In this document: positions 56,613 through 64,000 of the stretch, one piece after another | Position numbering within the stretch: the first letter of the stretch is position 1 | How the letters are laid out: every line of letters begins with the position of its first letter | Assembly (NCBI RefSeq): GCF_003075415.1 | Contig: NZ_QDAH01000009.1 | Coordinates: 62,001 to 126,000, forward strand | Reading direction: 5' to 3' | DNA: 64,000 nucleotides | From: Microvirga sp. KLBC 81 | GTDB taxonomy: Bacteria; Pseudomonadota; Alphaproteobacteria; Rhizobiales; Beijerinckiaceae | The notes under the pieces: model-generated | What the model was told of the DNA's origin: nothing | What the model saw: the letters and a program-made list of their open reading frames with translations, nothing else | Databases searched by the model: none | Position numbers and translations under genes: made by a program

Positions 56613-57599
56613 ATGGCGTCTTCAGCCGTCAAGGTCTTCTACAACAGCCTCGGCACGCCCGAGATCTACGCGTTGATGCAACGACTGAAATCCCCGTCCC
56701 TGGAGCTGGTGCTCCTGGAGGCGGACGACGACGAGGAGCGCGTCGCCAAGGTCCGGGACTGCGAAGCGATCATTGCCGCCGCAACGCCGCTGACGCGCAG
56801 AACCATCGAGGCTGCTCCCCGATTGCGCTTCGTCCAGCACCAGGGCGTCGGCTACCACGATACGGTCGATGTCCCGGCTCTGGTCGAGCGCGGCATCCGC
56901 CTCGCGGTCAGTACGGCCGGCACCATCGGCGTTGCCGAGCATGCCGTGATGCTCGCCCTTGCGGCGGCAAGGCGGCTGACATTCGCCGATCCGGAACTGC
57001 GGCGCGGGCAATGGCATGCCAACAGACTGCGCCCAGTTTCCATCGAACTTGCTGGCAAAACAGTGGGATATGTCGGCATGGGCCGCATCGGCCAGGCCGC
57101 GGCCGAGCGTTTCAGAGGATTCCAGACCCGGGGGCTCTATTCCGATCCGAATGTGCGCCTGCCGCCTGAGCGCGAAGCGGCGCTGGGGCTCGAGCCGGCA
57201 TCTTTGGAGCGTATCTTGCGCGAGGCCGATTTCGTCACCCTTCATCTGCCGCTGACCTCGGAAACCCGCAACCTCATCGGGCGGGACGAGCTCGCCCTGA
57301 TGAAACCGAACTCCATCCTCATCAACACCGCACGCGGCGGGATCGTGAATGAGGCGGCTCTTGTGGAGGCCTTGAAGATGGGCCGACCCGGCGCCGCTGG
57401 CATCGACGTGTTCGAAACGGAACCGATGCCGGCTGATCACCCGCTCGCCACGCTGCCCAACACGGTTCTGACGCCTCACATCGCGGCAGGAACCTGGGAC
57501 TCGTTCGTGGGCAAGATGGACTCGGTTCTGTCGAACATCGATGCCTTCTTCGACGGGCGACCGCTGCAGAACGAGATCGTGCTCGGATCGACAGCGTAA
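56613..57599 (+). CDS. D-isomer-specific 2-hydroxyacid dehydrogenase
   Basis: A 328-aa NAD-dependent enzyme. GYVGMGRIGQAAAERF Rossmann motif (about 149-164), catalytic Arg in INTARGGIVNEAAL, Glu in DVFETEPMP and His in LTPHIAAGTWDSF. Last gene of the plus-strand operon; it could reduce the aldehyde or keto acid released by the aldolase, or oxidise an incoming hydroxy acid. Confidence 0.9.
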   Translation: MASSAVKVFYNSLGTPEIYALMQRLKSPSLELVLLEADDDEERVAKVRDCEAIIAAATPLTRRTIEAAPRLRFVQHQGVGYHDTVDVPALVERGIRLAVSTAGTIGVAEHAVMLALAAARRLTFADPELRRGQWHANRLRPVSIELAGKTVGYVGMGRIGQAAAERFRGFQTRGLYSDPNVRLPPEREAALGLEPASLERILREADFVTLHLPLTSETRNLIGRDELALMKPNSILINTARGGIVNEAALVEALKMGRPGAAGIDVFETEPMPADHPLATLPNTVLTPHIAAGTWDSFVGKMDSVLSNIDAFFDGRPLQNEIVLGSTA

Positions 57600-57621
57600 A
57601 ACCTCAGCCGAGCACCGATGG

Positions 57622-57867
57622 TCAGAATGCGGTCTCCGTAAAGATGAGAATGCTGCCGATGAGGATCAGGGCGAAGGCAGGCCAATGGGTCTTGAAGCTG
57701 AACGCTTTCGGGCTCTGTCTCGGCTCCAGACTGGCTTTCGTCCCGGTCCTCCCGCCTGGCCTTGCGTCGCTCAATCGTCCTGGCCAAAGAGCTTGAGCGG
57801 CTCCGTAGAGCACGCCTGCGATGATGAGCAATGCGCCGATCCAGGTGAGGAGAAAGCCCGATTCCAT
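57622..57867 (-). CDS. Small two-helix membrane protein, 81 aa
   Basis: Two hydrophobic helices (about 4-28, FLLTWIGALLIIAGVLYGAA; and about 61-79, WPAFALILIGSILIFTETAF) around a basic, Pro/Ser-rich loop. AGGGAT lies 6 nt before the ATG. Not recognised. It lies 32 nt downstream of the oxidase subunit IV gene on the same strand and could be the last gene of that operon. Confidence 0.55.
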   Translation of the reverse strand: MESGFLLTWIGALLIIAGVLYGAAQALWPGRLSDARPGGRTGTKASLEPRQSPKAFSFKTHWPAFALILIGSILIFTETAF

Positions 57868-57899
57868 GGAACTATCCCTGCTCTTAACTCATACAAGGC

Positions 57900-58247
57900 T
57901 CACTGACCGGGTGCAAAGAACGAGATGCGCGAGAAAAGCGTGTAGTCCGCTTCGAGCACCATGATGCCGACGAAGACCAGCACGGCGCTCATCGGCACCA
58001 GGATGGCATAGACGAGCGACAGACGTTCCCAGGCCATGTGCATGAACACGGCGACGATGAGCCCCGCCTTGAGCAGCATGAACAGGAGGATGAGGGAATA
58101 TCTGAGGAGACCCTCGAGCTGGAAGTAATCGACCAGGTACGAGCAGGCGCTCAGGATGAACAGCCACACCCAGACCACGAGGTAGAGCTTGATCGGATGC
58201 TGCTGTCCGTGCGCGTGGGTGGAAGAATGTGCCGCCGCCTGTGCCAT
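57900..58247 (-). CDS. Cytochrome oxidase subunit IV-like protein
   Basis: A 115-aa protein with a His-rich N-terminus (AHSSTHAHGQQHP) and three membrane helices (about 24-45, 52-72, 85-105) as in CyoD/CtaF small subunits. Motif LKAGLIVAVFMHMAWE is typical. Starts 10 nt after the subunit III stop. Part of the oxidase operon 62335-57900. Confidence 0.87.
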   Translation of the reverse strand: MAQAAAHSSTHAHGQQHPIKLYLVVWVWLFILSACSYLVDYFQLEGLLRYSLILLFMLLKAGLIVAVFMHMAWERLSLVYAILVPMSAVLVFVGIMVLEADYTLFSRISFFAPGQ

Positions 58248-58257
58248 GACCGGCCTC

Positions 58258-58980
58258 TTACCAGAGATAGAAAAAGGCGAAGATGAAGACCCATACCAGA
58301 TCGACGAAGTGCCAGTAGAGGCCCATGATCTCGACGGCCTCATAATTGCCCTTGCGGCTGGTGAAGAATCCCTTTCGCTCGTGATCGAAATCGCCGCGCC
58401 AGACTTTTCTGGCGACGATGAGAAGGAAGATCACGCCGAAGGTCACGTGCGTGCCGTGAAAGCCCGTGATCATGAAGAAGGTGGAGCCGAACTGAGCCGC
58501 TCCCCACGGATTGGTCCAGGGCCGCACGCCCTCATGAATCAGCTTGGTCCATTCGAAAGCCTGCATGCCGACGAAGGTGGCGCCCAGGAGCGCCGTCAGG
58601 AGCATCAGGGCTGCGGTCTTCCGGCGGTCGCGGCGGTAGGCGAAATTCACCGCCATCGCCATGGTTCCGCTGCTGCTGATCAGGACGAAGGTCATGATGG
58701 CGATCAGGATCAGCGGCAGCGTCGCGCCGCCGATGGTGAGCGCAAAGACCTCGCTGGCGTTGGGCCACGGCACCGTCGTCGACATCCTCGCCGTCATGTA
58801 GGCAATGAGGAAGCTGCTGAAGACGAAGGTGTCGCTCAGCAGGAAGATCCACATCATCGCCTTGCCCCAGGACACGTTCTTGAACGCGCTCCTGTCGGAG
58901 GAAAAATCGGTCGCGATGCTGCGCAGGCCGGAGCTGTCGGTGTGGGTTGTTTCGAAGTGGGAAATCGTGTGCTCCGCCAT
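58258..58980 (-). CDS. Cytochrome c oxidase subunit III
   Basis: A 240-aa haem-copper oxidase subunit III with seven-helix-like layout: WGKAMMWIFLLSDTFVFSSFL near the N-terminus, then GMQAFEWTKLI, ITGFHGTHVTFGVIFLLIVA and the C-terminal VEIMGLYWHFVDLVWVFIFAFFYLW. This full-length subunit III sits next to a second, shorter relative (58995-59699). Confidence 0.93.
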   Translation of the reverse strand: MAEHTISHFETTHTDSSGLRSIATDFSSDRSAFKNVSWGKAMMWIFLLSDTFVFSSFLIAYMTARMSTTVPWPNASEVFALTIGGATLPLILIAIMTFVLISSSGTMAMAVNFAYRRDRRKTAALMLLTALLGATFVGMQAFEWTKLIHEGVRPWTNPWGAAQFGSTFFMITGFHGTHVTFGVIFLLIVARKVWRGDFDHERKGFFTSRKGNYEAVEIMGLYWHFVDLVWVFIFAFFYLW

Positions 58981-58994
58981 CACCAGAGCTCCTC

Positions 58995-59699
58995 TCACGT
59001 CAGCAGCTGCCGGCAGATATCGATCACATCCCCGGCCCAGCCGGTCAGGACGCTCAAAAGAACCAGCCAGACGAACAGCAGGAAGTGCCAGTAGGTGGCG
59101 CACAGCTCCACGCTGAGCTGCAGACGCTCCGGCGCGATGCCTCGCCACGCCCTCGCGATGGTTCTTCCCAGGGCGATCAGGCCGCCTAGGAGATGCAGGC
59201 CATGGATCCCCGTCAGCACATAGAAAAACGCGTTGGCCGAGTTGGACGCCAGGAGATAGCCATCGGCCGTCAGCTGCCGCCAGGCCAGAAGCTGGCCGGA
59301 CAGGAAGGCCAGAGCCGTCACGCCGGCCGCGAGAAGACCGAGCCTCAACTCGACGTCCTCTCCCCGGCGGGCCGCCTTTCGTGCTCCATGCAATGCGACG
59401 CTGCTCAAGACGAGCATTCCCGTGTTCAGCCATAGGATCCTCGGAAGCGGCAGCGCGCGCCAATCCGGCATCTGCATCCGGATCGCATAGGCGCTGATAA
59501 AGAGAGCGAAGAGCGAGCCGATCACGGCCAGAAAGACGCCGAGGCCGACCTTCGCGGCAGATGAAGACGTGCTTCTGGCCGCTGGCCAGTCGACGGCAAC
59601 GCCCTGTTCGAGCCAGGGTTTCGACATCAGGCCCTGCCGCGAGAGCCACCATGTGGCAATGATGAGCAGTGCAGTCAGGAAAACGAGGATGCTACCCAT
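58995..59699 (-). CDS. Second subunit III-like protein of the oxidase cluster
   Basis: A 234-aa membrane protein of the haem-copper oxidase subunit III family, more divergent than its neighbour. Seen: YVLTGIHGLHLLGGLIALGRTI and VELCATYWHFLLFVWLVLLSVL. An N-terminal single helix (GSILVFLTALLIIATWW) is followed by six helices. The ATG at 59699 overlaps the end of the subunit I gene by 8 nt. Two subunit III genes after I recall the Bradyrhizobium coxMNOP arrangement. Confidence 0.87.
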   Translation of the reverse strand: MGSILVFLTALLIIATWWLSRQGLMSKPWLEQGVAVDWPAARSTSSSAAKVGLGVFLAVIGSLFALFISAYAIRMQMPDWRALPLPRILWLNTGMLVLSSVALHGARKAARRGEDVELRLGLLAAGVTALAFLSGQLLAWRQLTADGYLLASNSANAFFYVLTGIHGLHLLGGLIALGRTIARAWRGIAPERLQLSVELCATYWHFLLFVWLVLLSVLTGWAGDVIDICRQLLT

Positions 59700-61470
59700 G
59701 GATCGTTCCCGACGTTGGCTGTGCGCTTGGCTGGTTCTGCGGCAGGAAATCCTCGGCCGCGCCCGGCACGCTGTAATCATAGGCCCAGCGGTAGACCACC
59801 GGCAGCCTCGCGCCCCAATTGCCGTGCGGAGGCGGTGTTTCGGGGGTTTGCCATTCGAGCGTCGTCGCCCTCCAGGGATTGCCGCCGGAGGGCCTTCCGT
59901 AGCGCAGGCTCCAGAACAGGTTGAAGACGAACACGAGTTGGACCGCGCCGACGATCAGCGCCACGATGGTGATGAAGGCGTTGAGCGTATGGGCCGAAGC
60001 CGGGACGAAGGCCATGTCGCCGATCTCGTGATAGCGGCGCGGAACGCCCATCAGGCCGAGATAATGCATGGGGAAGAAGATCGCGTAGGCGCCAAGAAAC
60101 GTGACCCAGAAATGGAGCTTTCCGAGCGGATCGTTCATCATGCGTCCCGTGATCTTCGGGTACCAGTGATAGATCGCCCCGAAGATCACGAGGATCGGCG
60201 CGACGCCCATGACCATGTGGAAGTGGGCGACCACGAACATCGTGTCGGAGAGCGGAACGTCCACGACGACATTGCCGAGGAAGAGGCCCGTGAGCCCTCC
60301 ATTCACGAAGGTGACGATGAAGGCGAGGGCAAACAGCATGGGGACGGTGAGGTGGATGTCCCCGCGCCAGAGGGTCAGGACCCAGTTATAGACCTTGATC
60401 GCCGTCGGGATGGCGATGATGAGCGTCGTCGTGGCGAAGAAGAACCCGAAGTAGGGGTTCATGCCGCTCACATACATGTGGTGCGCCCAGACGATGAAGC
60501 TGAGAGCGCCGATGGCCAGCAGCGCCCAGACCATCATGCGGTAACCGAAGATGTTGCGCCGCGCGTGAGTGCTGATGAGATCGGACACGATACCGAACGC
60601 CGGCAGGGCGACGATATAGACCTCCGGATGGCCGAAGAACCAGAAGAGGTGCTGGAAGAGGATCGGGCTGCCGCCGCTGCGATCCAGGGTCTGGCCCATC
60701 TCGACGATGGCCGGCATGAAGAAGCTGGTGCCGAGAGTCCTGTCGAACAGCATCATCACGGCGCCGACGAAGAGAGCCGGGAAGGCGAGGAGCGCCATGA
60801 AGCTCGCGGTGAAGATCCCCCACACGGTCAGGGGCATGCGCATCAGCGTCATGCCGCGCGCCCGCGCCTGCAGCACGGTCACCACATAATTCAGGCCGCC
60901 CATGGTGAAGCCGATGATGAAGACGATCAGCGACACGAGCATCAGGATGATGCCCCAGTCCTGTCCTCCCGGCGTGCCCGAAAGAATGGCCTGCGGCGGA
61001 TAGAGCGTCCAGCCCGCGCCCGTGGGCCCGCCCGGCGCGAAGAAGCTGGCGACCAGGATCAGCACGGCGAGCAGATAGATCCAGAAGCTCAGCATGTTGA
61101 CATAGGGAAACACCATGTCGCGCGCGCCGACCATCAGGGGGATGAGGTAATTGCCGAAGCCGCCGAGGAAGAGGGCGGTCAGCACATAGACCACCATCAT
61201 CATGCCGTGCATGGTGATGAACTGGTAATAGGCATTGGCATCGATGAAGGAGAAGACGCCCGGGAAGCCAAGTTGCAGGCGCATCAGCCACGACAGCACG
61301 AGGGCGATGAGGCCAACCGTCAGAGCCGTGGCGGAATATTGGATGGCGATGATCTTCGCGTCCTGGCTGAAGACGTATTTCGTCACCCAGCTATGCGGGT
61401 GATAGAGCTCGACATCGTCGACATCGGCCGCATGCGCCGGTCCGATGTGACCGAGTGGGACGTCAACCAT
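59692..61470 (-). CDS. ctaD: Cytochrome c oxidase subunit I
   Basis: A 592-aa catalytic subunit with 12 helices. The low-spin haem ligand His88 is in QFITMHGMMMV; the Cu-B and Tyr crosslink region is FWFFGHPEVYIVALPAFGI with the E of the D-channel (A1 type); the second Cu-B histidines are in FIVWAHHMYVSGMNP; the haem pair is in VVAHFHMVMG. Reduces oxygen with electrons from subunit II while pumping protons. Operon order II-I-III'-III-IV. Confidence 0.96.
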   Translation of the reverse strand: MVDVPLGHIGPAHAADVDDVELYHPHSWVTKYVFSQDAKIIAIQYSATALTVGLIALVLSWLMRLQLGFPGVFSFIDANAYYQFITMHGMMMVVYVLTALFLGGFGNYLIPLMVGARDMVFPYVNMLSFWIYLLAVLILVASFFAPGGPTGAGWTLYPPQAILSGTPGGQDWGIILMLVSLIVFIIGFTMGGLNYVVTVLQARARGMTLMRMPLTVWGIFTASFMALLAFPALFVGAVMMLFDRTLGTSFFMPAIVEMGQTLDRSGGSPILFQHLFWFFGHPEVYIVALPAFGIVSDLISTHARRNIFGYRMMVWALLAIGALSFIVWAHHMYVSGMNPYFGFFFATTTLIIAIPTAIKVYNWVLTLWRGDIHLTVPMLFALAFIVTFVNGGLTGLFLGNVVVDVPLSDTMFVVAHFHMVMGVAPILVIFGAIYHWYPKITGRMMNDPLGKLHFWVTFLGAYAIFFPMHYLGLMGVPRRYHEIGDMAFVPASAHTLNAFITIVALIVGAVQLVFVFNLFWSLRYGRPSGGNPWRATTLEWQTPETPPPHGNWGARLPVVYRWAYDYSVPGAAEDFLPQNQPSAQPTSGTIHG

Positions 61471-61528
61471 CAGGATCCTCTCCCTGACCGTTTCCTCTGC
61501 CCCCGTCCGTCGAATGCCGACGGTTGGT

Positions 61529-62335
61529 TTATTGGGCTGCAGGTGCCAGACGCGCGAAACTCCGCGACGCCTGACCCTCGAGCCATGTCTGGTAGTCTTT
61601 CTGCTCCTGGACGACGACCGTTCCCCGCATCTGCGGATGACCGACGCCGCAGAGTTCCGCGCACAGGATCTCGAAGGTTCCGGTCCGGGTCGGCGTGAAC
61701 CAGATATAGGAGACCTGGCCCGGCACCAGATCCATCTTGGCCCGCATTTCCGGCACGTAGAAATTATGGATGACGTCGACGGAGCGCAGCAGTGCCTTGA
61801 CGGGCTTGTCCACGGGCAGACGCAGCTCGCCGCCCTCGATGATCACGTCGTCCTGCCCCTTCGGATCATCGCGGCTGATGCCTAATGGATTGTCGGGGCT
61901 GACGAGGCGCGTGTCGGTCACGCCGAGCTTGCCGTCCGGGCCCGGCAGCCTGAAGGCCCATTGCCATTGCTGGCCAAGGATCTCGATGTCGGTGGCGTCC
62001 TCGGGAACGGTGATGAACTGCCGCCAGACGAACAGGCCCGGCGTCAGCATGGCCGCGACGCCGATGCCTGTGATGACCGTCAGCCAAAGCTCCAGGCGTT
62101 TGCTTTCCGGTTCATAATGAGCCTGCCGGCCCGGCTGATGCCGGAAGCGGTAGACGCAATAGGCCATGAAGAAAACGACCGCGACGAAGACCGCGCCTGT
62201 GATCCAGAAGGTGATGACGATCGTGGAATCGATGTAGCCCCAGTTCGAGGCAATGGGCGTCCACCACCAGGGGCTCACAAGATGGAAAACCACCGAGCCG
62301 ACGGTGATCAGAACCAGTATGAGCGCTACAGCCAT
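61529..62335 (-). CDS. coxB: Cytochrome c oxidase subunit II (CuA type)
   Basis: A 268-aa subunit with two N-terminal helices (about 2-22, 37-62) and a periplasmic cupredoxin domain. The CuA ligands are all present: His190 (DVIHNF), Cys225, Cys229, His233 and Met236 (CAELCGVGHPQM). This marks a cytochrome c oxidase, not a quinol oxidase. There is no fused cytochrome c domain. First gene of the operon. Confidence 0.95.
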   Translation of the reverse strand: MAVALILVLITVGSVVFHLVSPWWWTPIASNWGYIDSTIVITFWITGAVFVAVVFFMAYCVYRFRHQPGRQAHYEPESKRLELWLTVITGIGVAAMLTPGLFVWRQFITVPEDATDIEILGQQWQWAFRLPGPDGKLGVTDTRLVSPDNPLGISRDDPKGQDDVIIEGGELRLPVDKPVKALLRSVDVIHNFYVPEMRAKMDLVPGQVSYIWFTPTRTGTFEILCAELCGVGHPQMRGTVVVQEQKDYQTWLEGQASRSFARLAPAAQ

Positions 62336-62643
62336 CCCCGTTCACCCTTGCCTTAAGAGGCTGCCGGCATGAAATTGAAGGCGATAACTTGTCAGCCAAA
62401 GCAATCTCAGAAGAAAAAGCCGAAAATCGCTTTAGTCGACACAACGCGACGACTCGCACAACACTGCGCTTCCCAGGAAAAACCTTCACGTCTCCAAGAC
62501 AATGAAGGGACAATGAAGACTTCCTGCTAAGGTCGCTCAAAGTTATACCCAACGGCTGAGTTGGTCAACGAGAGCCTGAGCGTAGCAAAGCCCATCATGT
62601 CTGCTGGTGACGGATTCGTCTCCCTGATGAGGGTCCGGAGAGC
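62336..62643. promoter_or_regulatory. Oxidase operon upstream region, 308 bp, no gene
   Basis: On the minus strand TTGACC (62568-62563) and TATAAC (62547-62542) are 15 nt apart, a short spacer. The inverted repeat CCAAC-GGCTGA-GTTGG (62549-62564) lies between them, as an operator would. Several AAAAAG/CTTC tracts fill the rest. No open frame is credible. Confidence 0.35.
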
Positions 62644-62934
62644 TTACTGCCCGTTGTCGATCTCGATCGAGCGGCAGATACCTCCAACAGGGCATTGCGC
62701 TGTGTCGGCGGCCCTGATCCATGCCGGCTGGACAGTCATGGAACGCCCGCAGAAACTGGGGTCGCGAACATAACGGTCATAGGTCGTGGGGCCGGTGCGC
62801 AGCACCACTGCACCCTGTGACGCGACGATCTGTCTGGCTTGCTGACAGGTCATGGTCAGGGTTGTGGCTGCCGATTGCGCCATGGCGCCCGTCGACAAGG
62901 CTGCAAGCATGACAGACGCAAGAAAGGCTTTCAT
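62644..62934 (-). CDS. Small secreted cysteine-containing protein, 96 aa
   Basis: Signal peptide MKAFLASVMLAALSTGAMA (cleavage before QSAAT), then about 77 mature residues with four cysteines (MTCQQARQIV, SFCGRSM, AQCPVGGIC) that could form two disulfides. The core CQQARQIVASQGAVVLRTGP plus YDRYVRD recurs in small exported proteins of this bacterial group, as far as I recall; function unknown. The longer open frame to 63174 crosses a terminator hairpin and was not used. Confidence 0.72.
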   Translation of the reverse strand: MKAFLASVMLAALSTGAMAQSAATTLTMTCQQARQIVASQGAVVLRTGPTTYDRYVRDPSFCGRSMTVQPAWIRAADTAQCPVGGICRSIEIDNGQ

Positions 62935-62960
62935 ACGGCTTCCCGATATTTGCTTTGAGA

Positions 62961-63009
62961 GATGAGAAACAAACCCGATCGGCTGCTGTTCCCTGGAGCA
63001 GCCGATCGG
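62961..63009 (-). terminator. Strong intrinsic terminator after the cyanophycinase gene
   Basis: CCGATCGGCTGCT (62975-62987) and AGCAGCCGATCGG (62997-63009) form a perfect 13-bp stem with a 9-nt loop. On the minus strand GTTTGTTTCTC follows. It lies 70 nt past the stop of the cyanophycinase gene. Confidence 0.75.
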
Positions 63010-63079
63010 AACGCCGTACGCCACCGCACAAGGCATCTGACCCGTGATGGCCTTCGGGAGGCAGGTCCTCCGATGGTGG

Positions 63080-63934
63080 TCATCCCATCGTCTGCGTCTC
63101 GATGGCGTGACTTTTCGTGACGTCCGGCACCTCGGTGGGGCGGCGTTTGGCGACGTCGAAGGTGTCGCCTGCACTCAGCACATGCAAACGCACGTCGAAC
63201 ATCGAGAGCGCGCGCTCCGGTTCCGCCTCGGCGATGTTGGAATGCGTCACGCCTGCGCCGTCCACCACATAGACGCAGCCGCTGCCGATCACTTCGAAGC
63301 GGTCATCCTGGAACACGAGAGCCGTGTCCTCGTCGATGCCGATCCCGAGTTCGCGCGGGTTGTGGGCAACCGCTCCGAAGAGACGTCCGAAGCGCCCCCT
63401 CTCCGCAAAATGCTGGTCGATGATCATGTTGCGGACAAGCCCTAGGCCTGGTGCCATGTGCAGATCGCCGATCTTGTAGGATTCGCCGCTGGTGCCCTTC
63501 ACCAGCATCGTTTCACTCATCATGGAGGCACCGGCCGACGTGCCTGCAAGCAGCCCGCCGCGTTCATGGATTTCCCGCACCCGCTGCTCGATGGGCGTGT
63601 CGCCGATCTGGCTCGAAATCCGCAATTGGTCGCCGCCGGAGAAGAACACGCCAGCGGCGTCGTCGAGCAGGCCGAGCTTTTTCGGGTCGAGGGTCTCGGC
63701 ACGATCCTTCACGTAGAGCTCGACGATATCGGTGACGCCGAGATCAGCGAATGCGCGCTCGTAAGATTCGAAGTAGCCTTCGGGCTCATGGGAGGCGACA
63801 GTGGCGATGACGAGCCTGCCGCCGTCGAGGTGCTTGACCACCTCGCGGAGGATGGTGCAATCGCCTTCCTTGTCCTCGCCGCCGCCGATGATGATGAGCG
63901 GCCCCTTCGACCCTCGCTTCCTGCGTTCCGCCAT
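63080..63934 (-). CDS. cphB: Cyanophycinase
   Basis: A 284-aa serine peptidase of the S51 (peptidase E-like) family that cuts cyanophycin to beta-Asp-Arg dipeptides. The nucleophile is Ser133 in LAGTSAGASMM; supporting motifs are GPLIIIGGGEDKEGD near residue 11, FFSGGDQLRISSQI (about 97-110) and IIDQHFAERGRFGRL. Length fits CphB (about 270-290). In many proteobacteria it precedes cphA (cyanophycin synthetase) genes; the transcription direction puts any upstream partner beyond 64000 or elsewhere. Confidence 0.93.
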   Translation of the reverse strand: MAERRKRGSKGPLIIIGGGEDKEGDCTILREVVKHLDGGRLVIATVASHEPEGYFESYERAFADLGVTDIVELYVKDRAETLDPKKLGLLDDAAGVFFSGGDQLRISSQIGDTPIEQRVREIHERGGLLAGTSAGASMMSETMLVKGTSGESYKIGDLHMAPGLGLVRNMIIDQHFAERGRFGRLFGAVAHNPRELGIGIDEDTALVFQDDRFEVIGSGCVYVVDGAGVTHSNIAEAEPERALSMFDVRLHVLSAGDTFDVAKRRPTEVPDVTKSHAIETQTMG

Positions 63935-64000
63935 GGTTCCCGATGCTCTTCTCGTCCCAAAAGGTTTTCGCGTGAGGGGATAAATGGAGCGCAGGCCACG

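Noticed and set aside
59569..61698. A 709-codon plus-strand frame over oxidase subunit I
   Set aside because: Antisense frame rich in Asp/His/Glu, typical of shadows of membrane-protein genes in GC-rich DNA.

Overview
The window is GC-rich chromosomal DNA from an alphaproteobacterium of the order Hyphomicrobiales (Rhizobiales). The most likely family is Methylobacteriaceae (Microvirga-like), but that placement is an inference from gene content. The order-level call rests on a housekeeping gene order typical of the group (murJ-trpS-usp-nfu; tsaB-rimI-fur-plsC; miaB-phoH-ybeY-corC-lnt-praR-metK-trmB; rimP-nusA-ylxR-infB), on an Irr regulator divergent from fabA-fabB-fabI, and on a PraR-type regulator between lnt and metK.

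Left part (1-17.9 kb): the rimP-nusA-ylxR-infB operon on the minus strand, with a hairpin plus T-run in its leader; a three-gene MacAB/LolCDE-like ABC exporter on the plus strand; a 909-aa RTX/cadherin secreted protein; then the miaB-to-trmB operon. Region 18.0-21.5 kb lies between miaB and plsC and is accessory: it holds interspersed repeats, a probable 6S RNA, a small gene whose ribosome binding site can be masked by a hairpin, a GST, a DUF1127 protein and a LysR regulator. From 21.5 to 33.8 kb come plsC, fur, rimI, tsaB, a nitroreductase, an Nfu protein, a UspA protein, trpS, murJ, a DsbA-like protein, the fab operon and irr. From 33.9 to 41 kb are assorted transport, redox and regulatory genes, including a 48-codon DUF3096 gene.

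A tRNA-Leu(CAG) at 41.2 kb is followed by a patchwork: a C-terminal kup fragment, corA, a small winged-helix-like protein and NDH-2, separated by repeats. The catabolic block of most interest is 45.4-57.6 kb. On the minus strand are two GntR regulators, a second-type aconitase and an orphan TctC binding protein. On the plus strand are an NMT1/taurine-type ABC importer, an IlvD/Edd sugar-acid-type dehydratase, an RraA-like aldolase and a D-2-hydroxyacid dehydrogenase. Together they look like an uptake and breakdown route for an unidentified hydroxy- or sugar acid. The right end carries an aa3-type cytochrome c oxidase cluster with two subunit III genes (coxMNOP-like), a small secreted protein and a cyanophycinase.

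Two palindromic interspersed repeat families (about 100-160 bp; seven and two copies) sit between genes. In five places the outer TAG/TAA of a repeat is the actual stop codon of the neighbouring gene.
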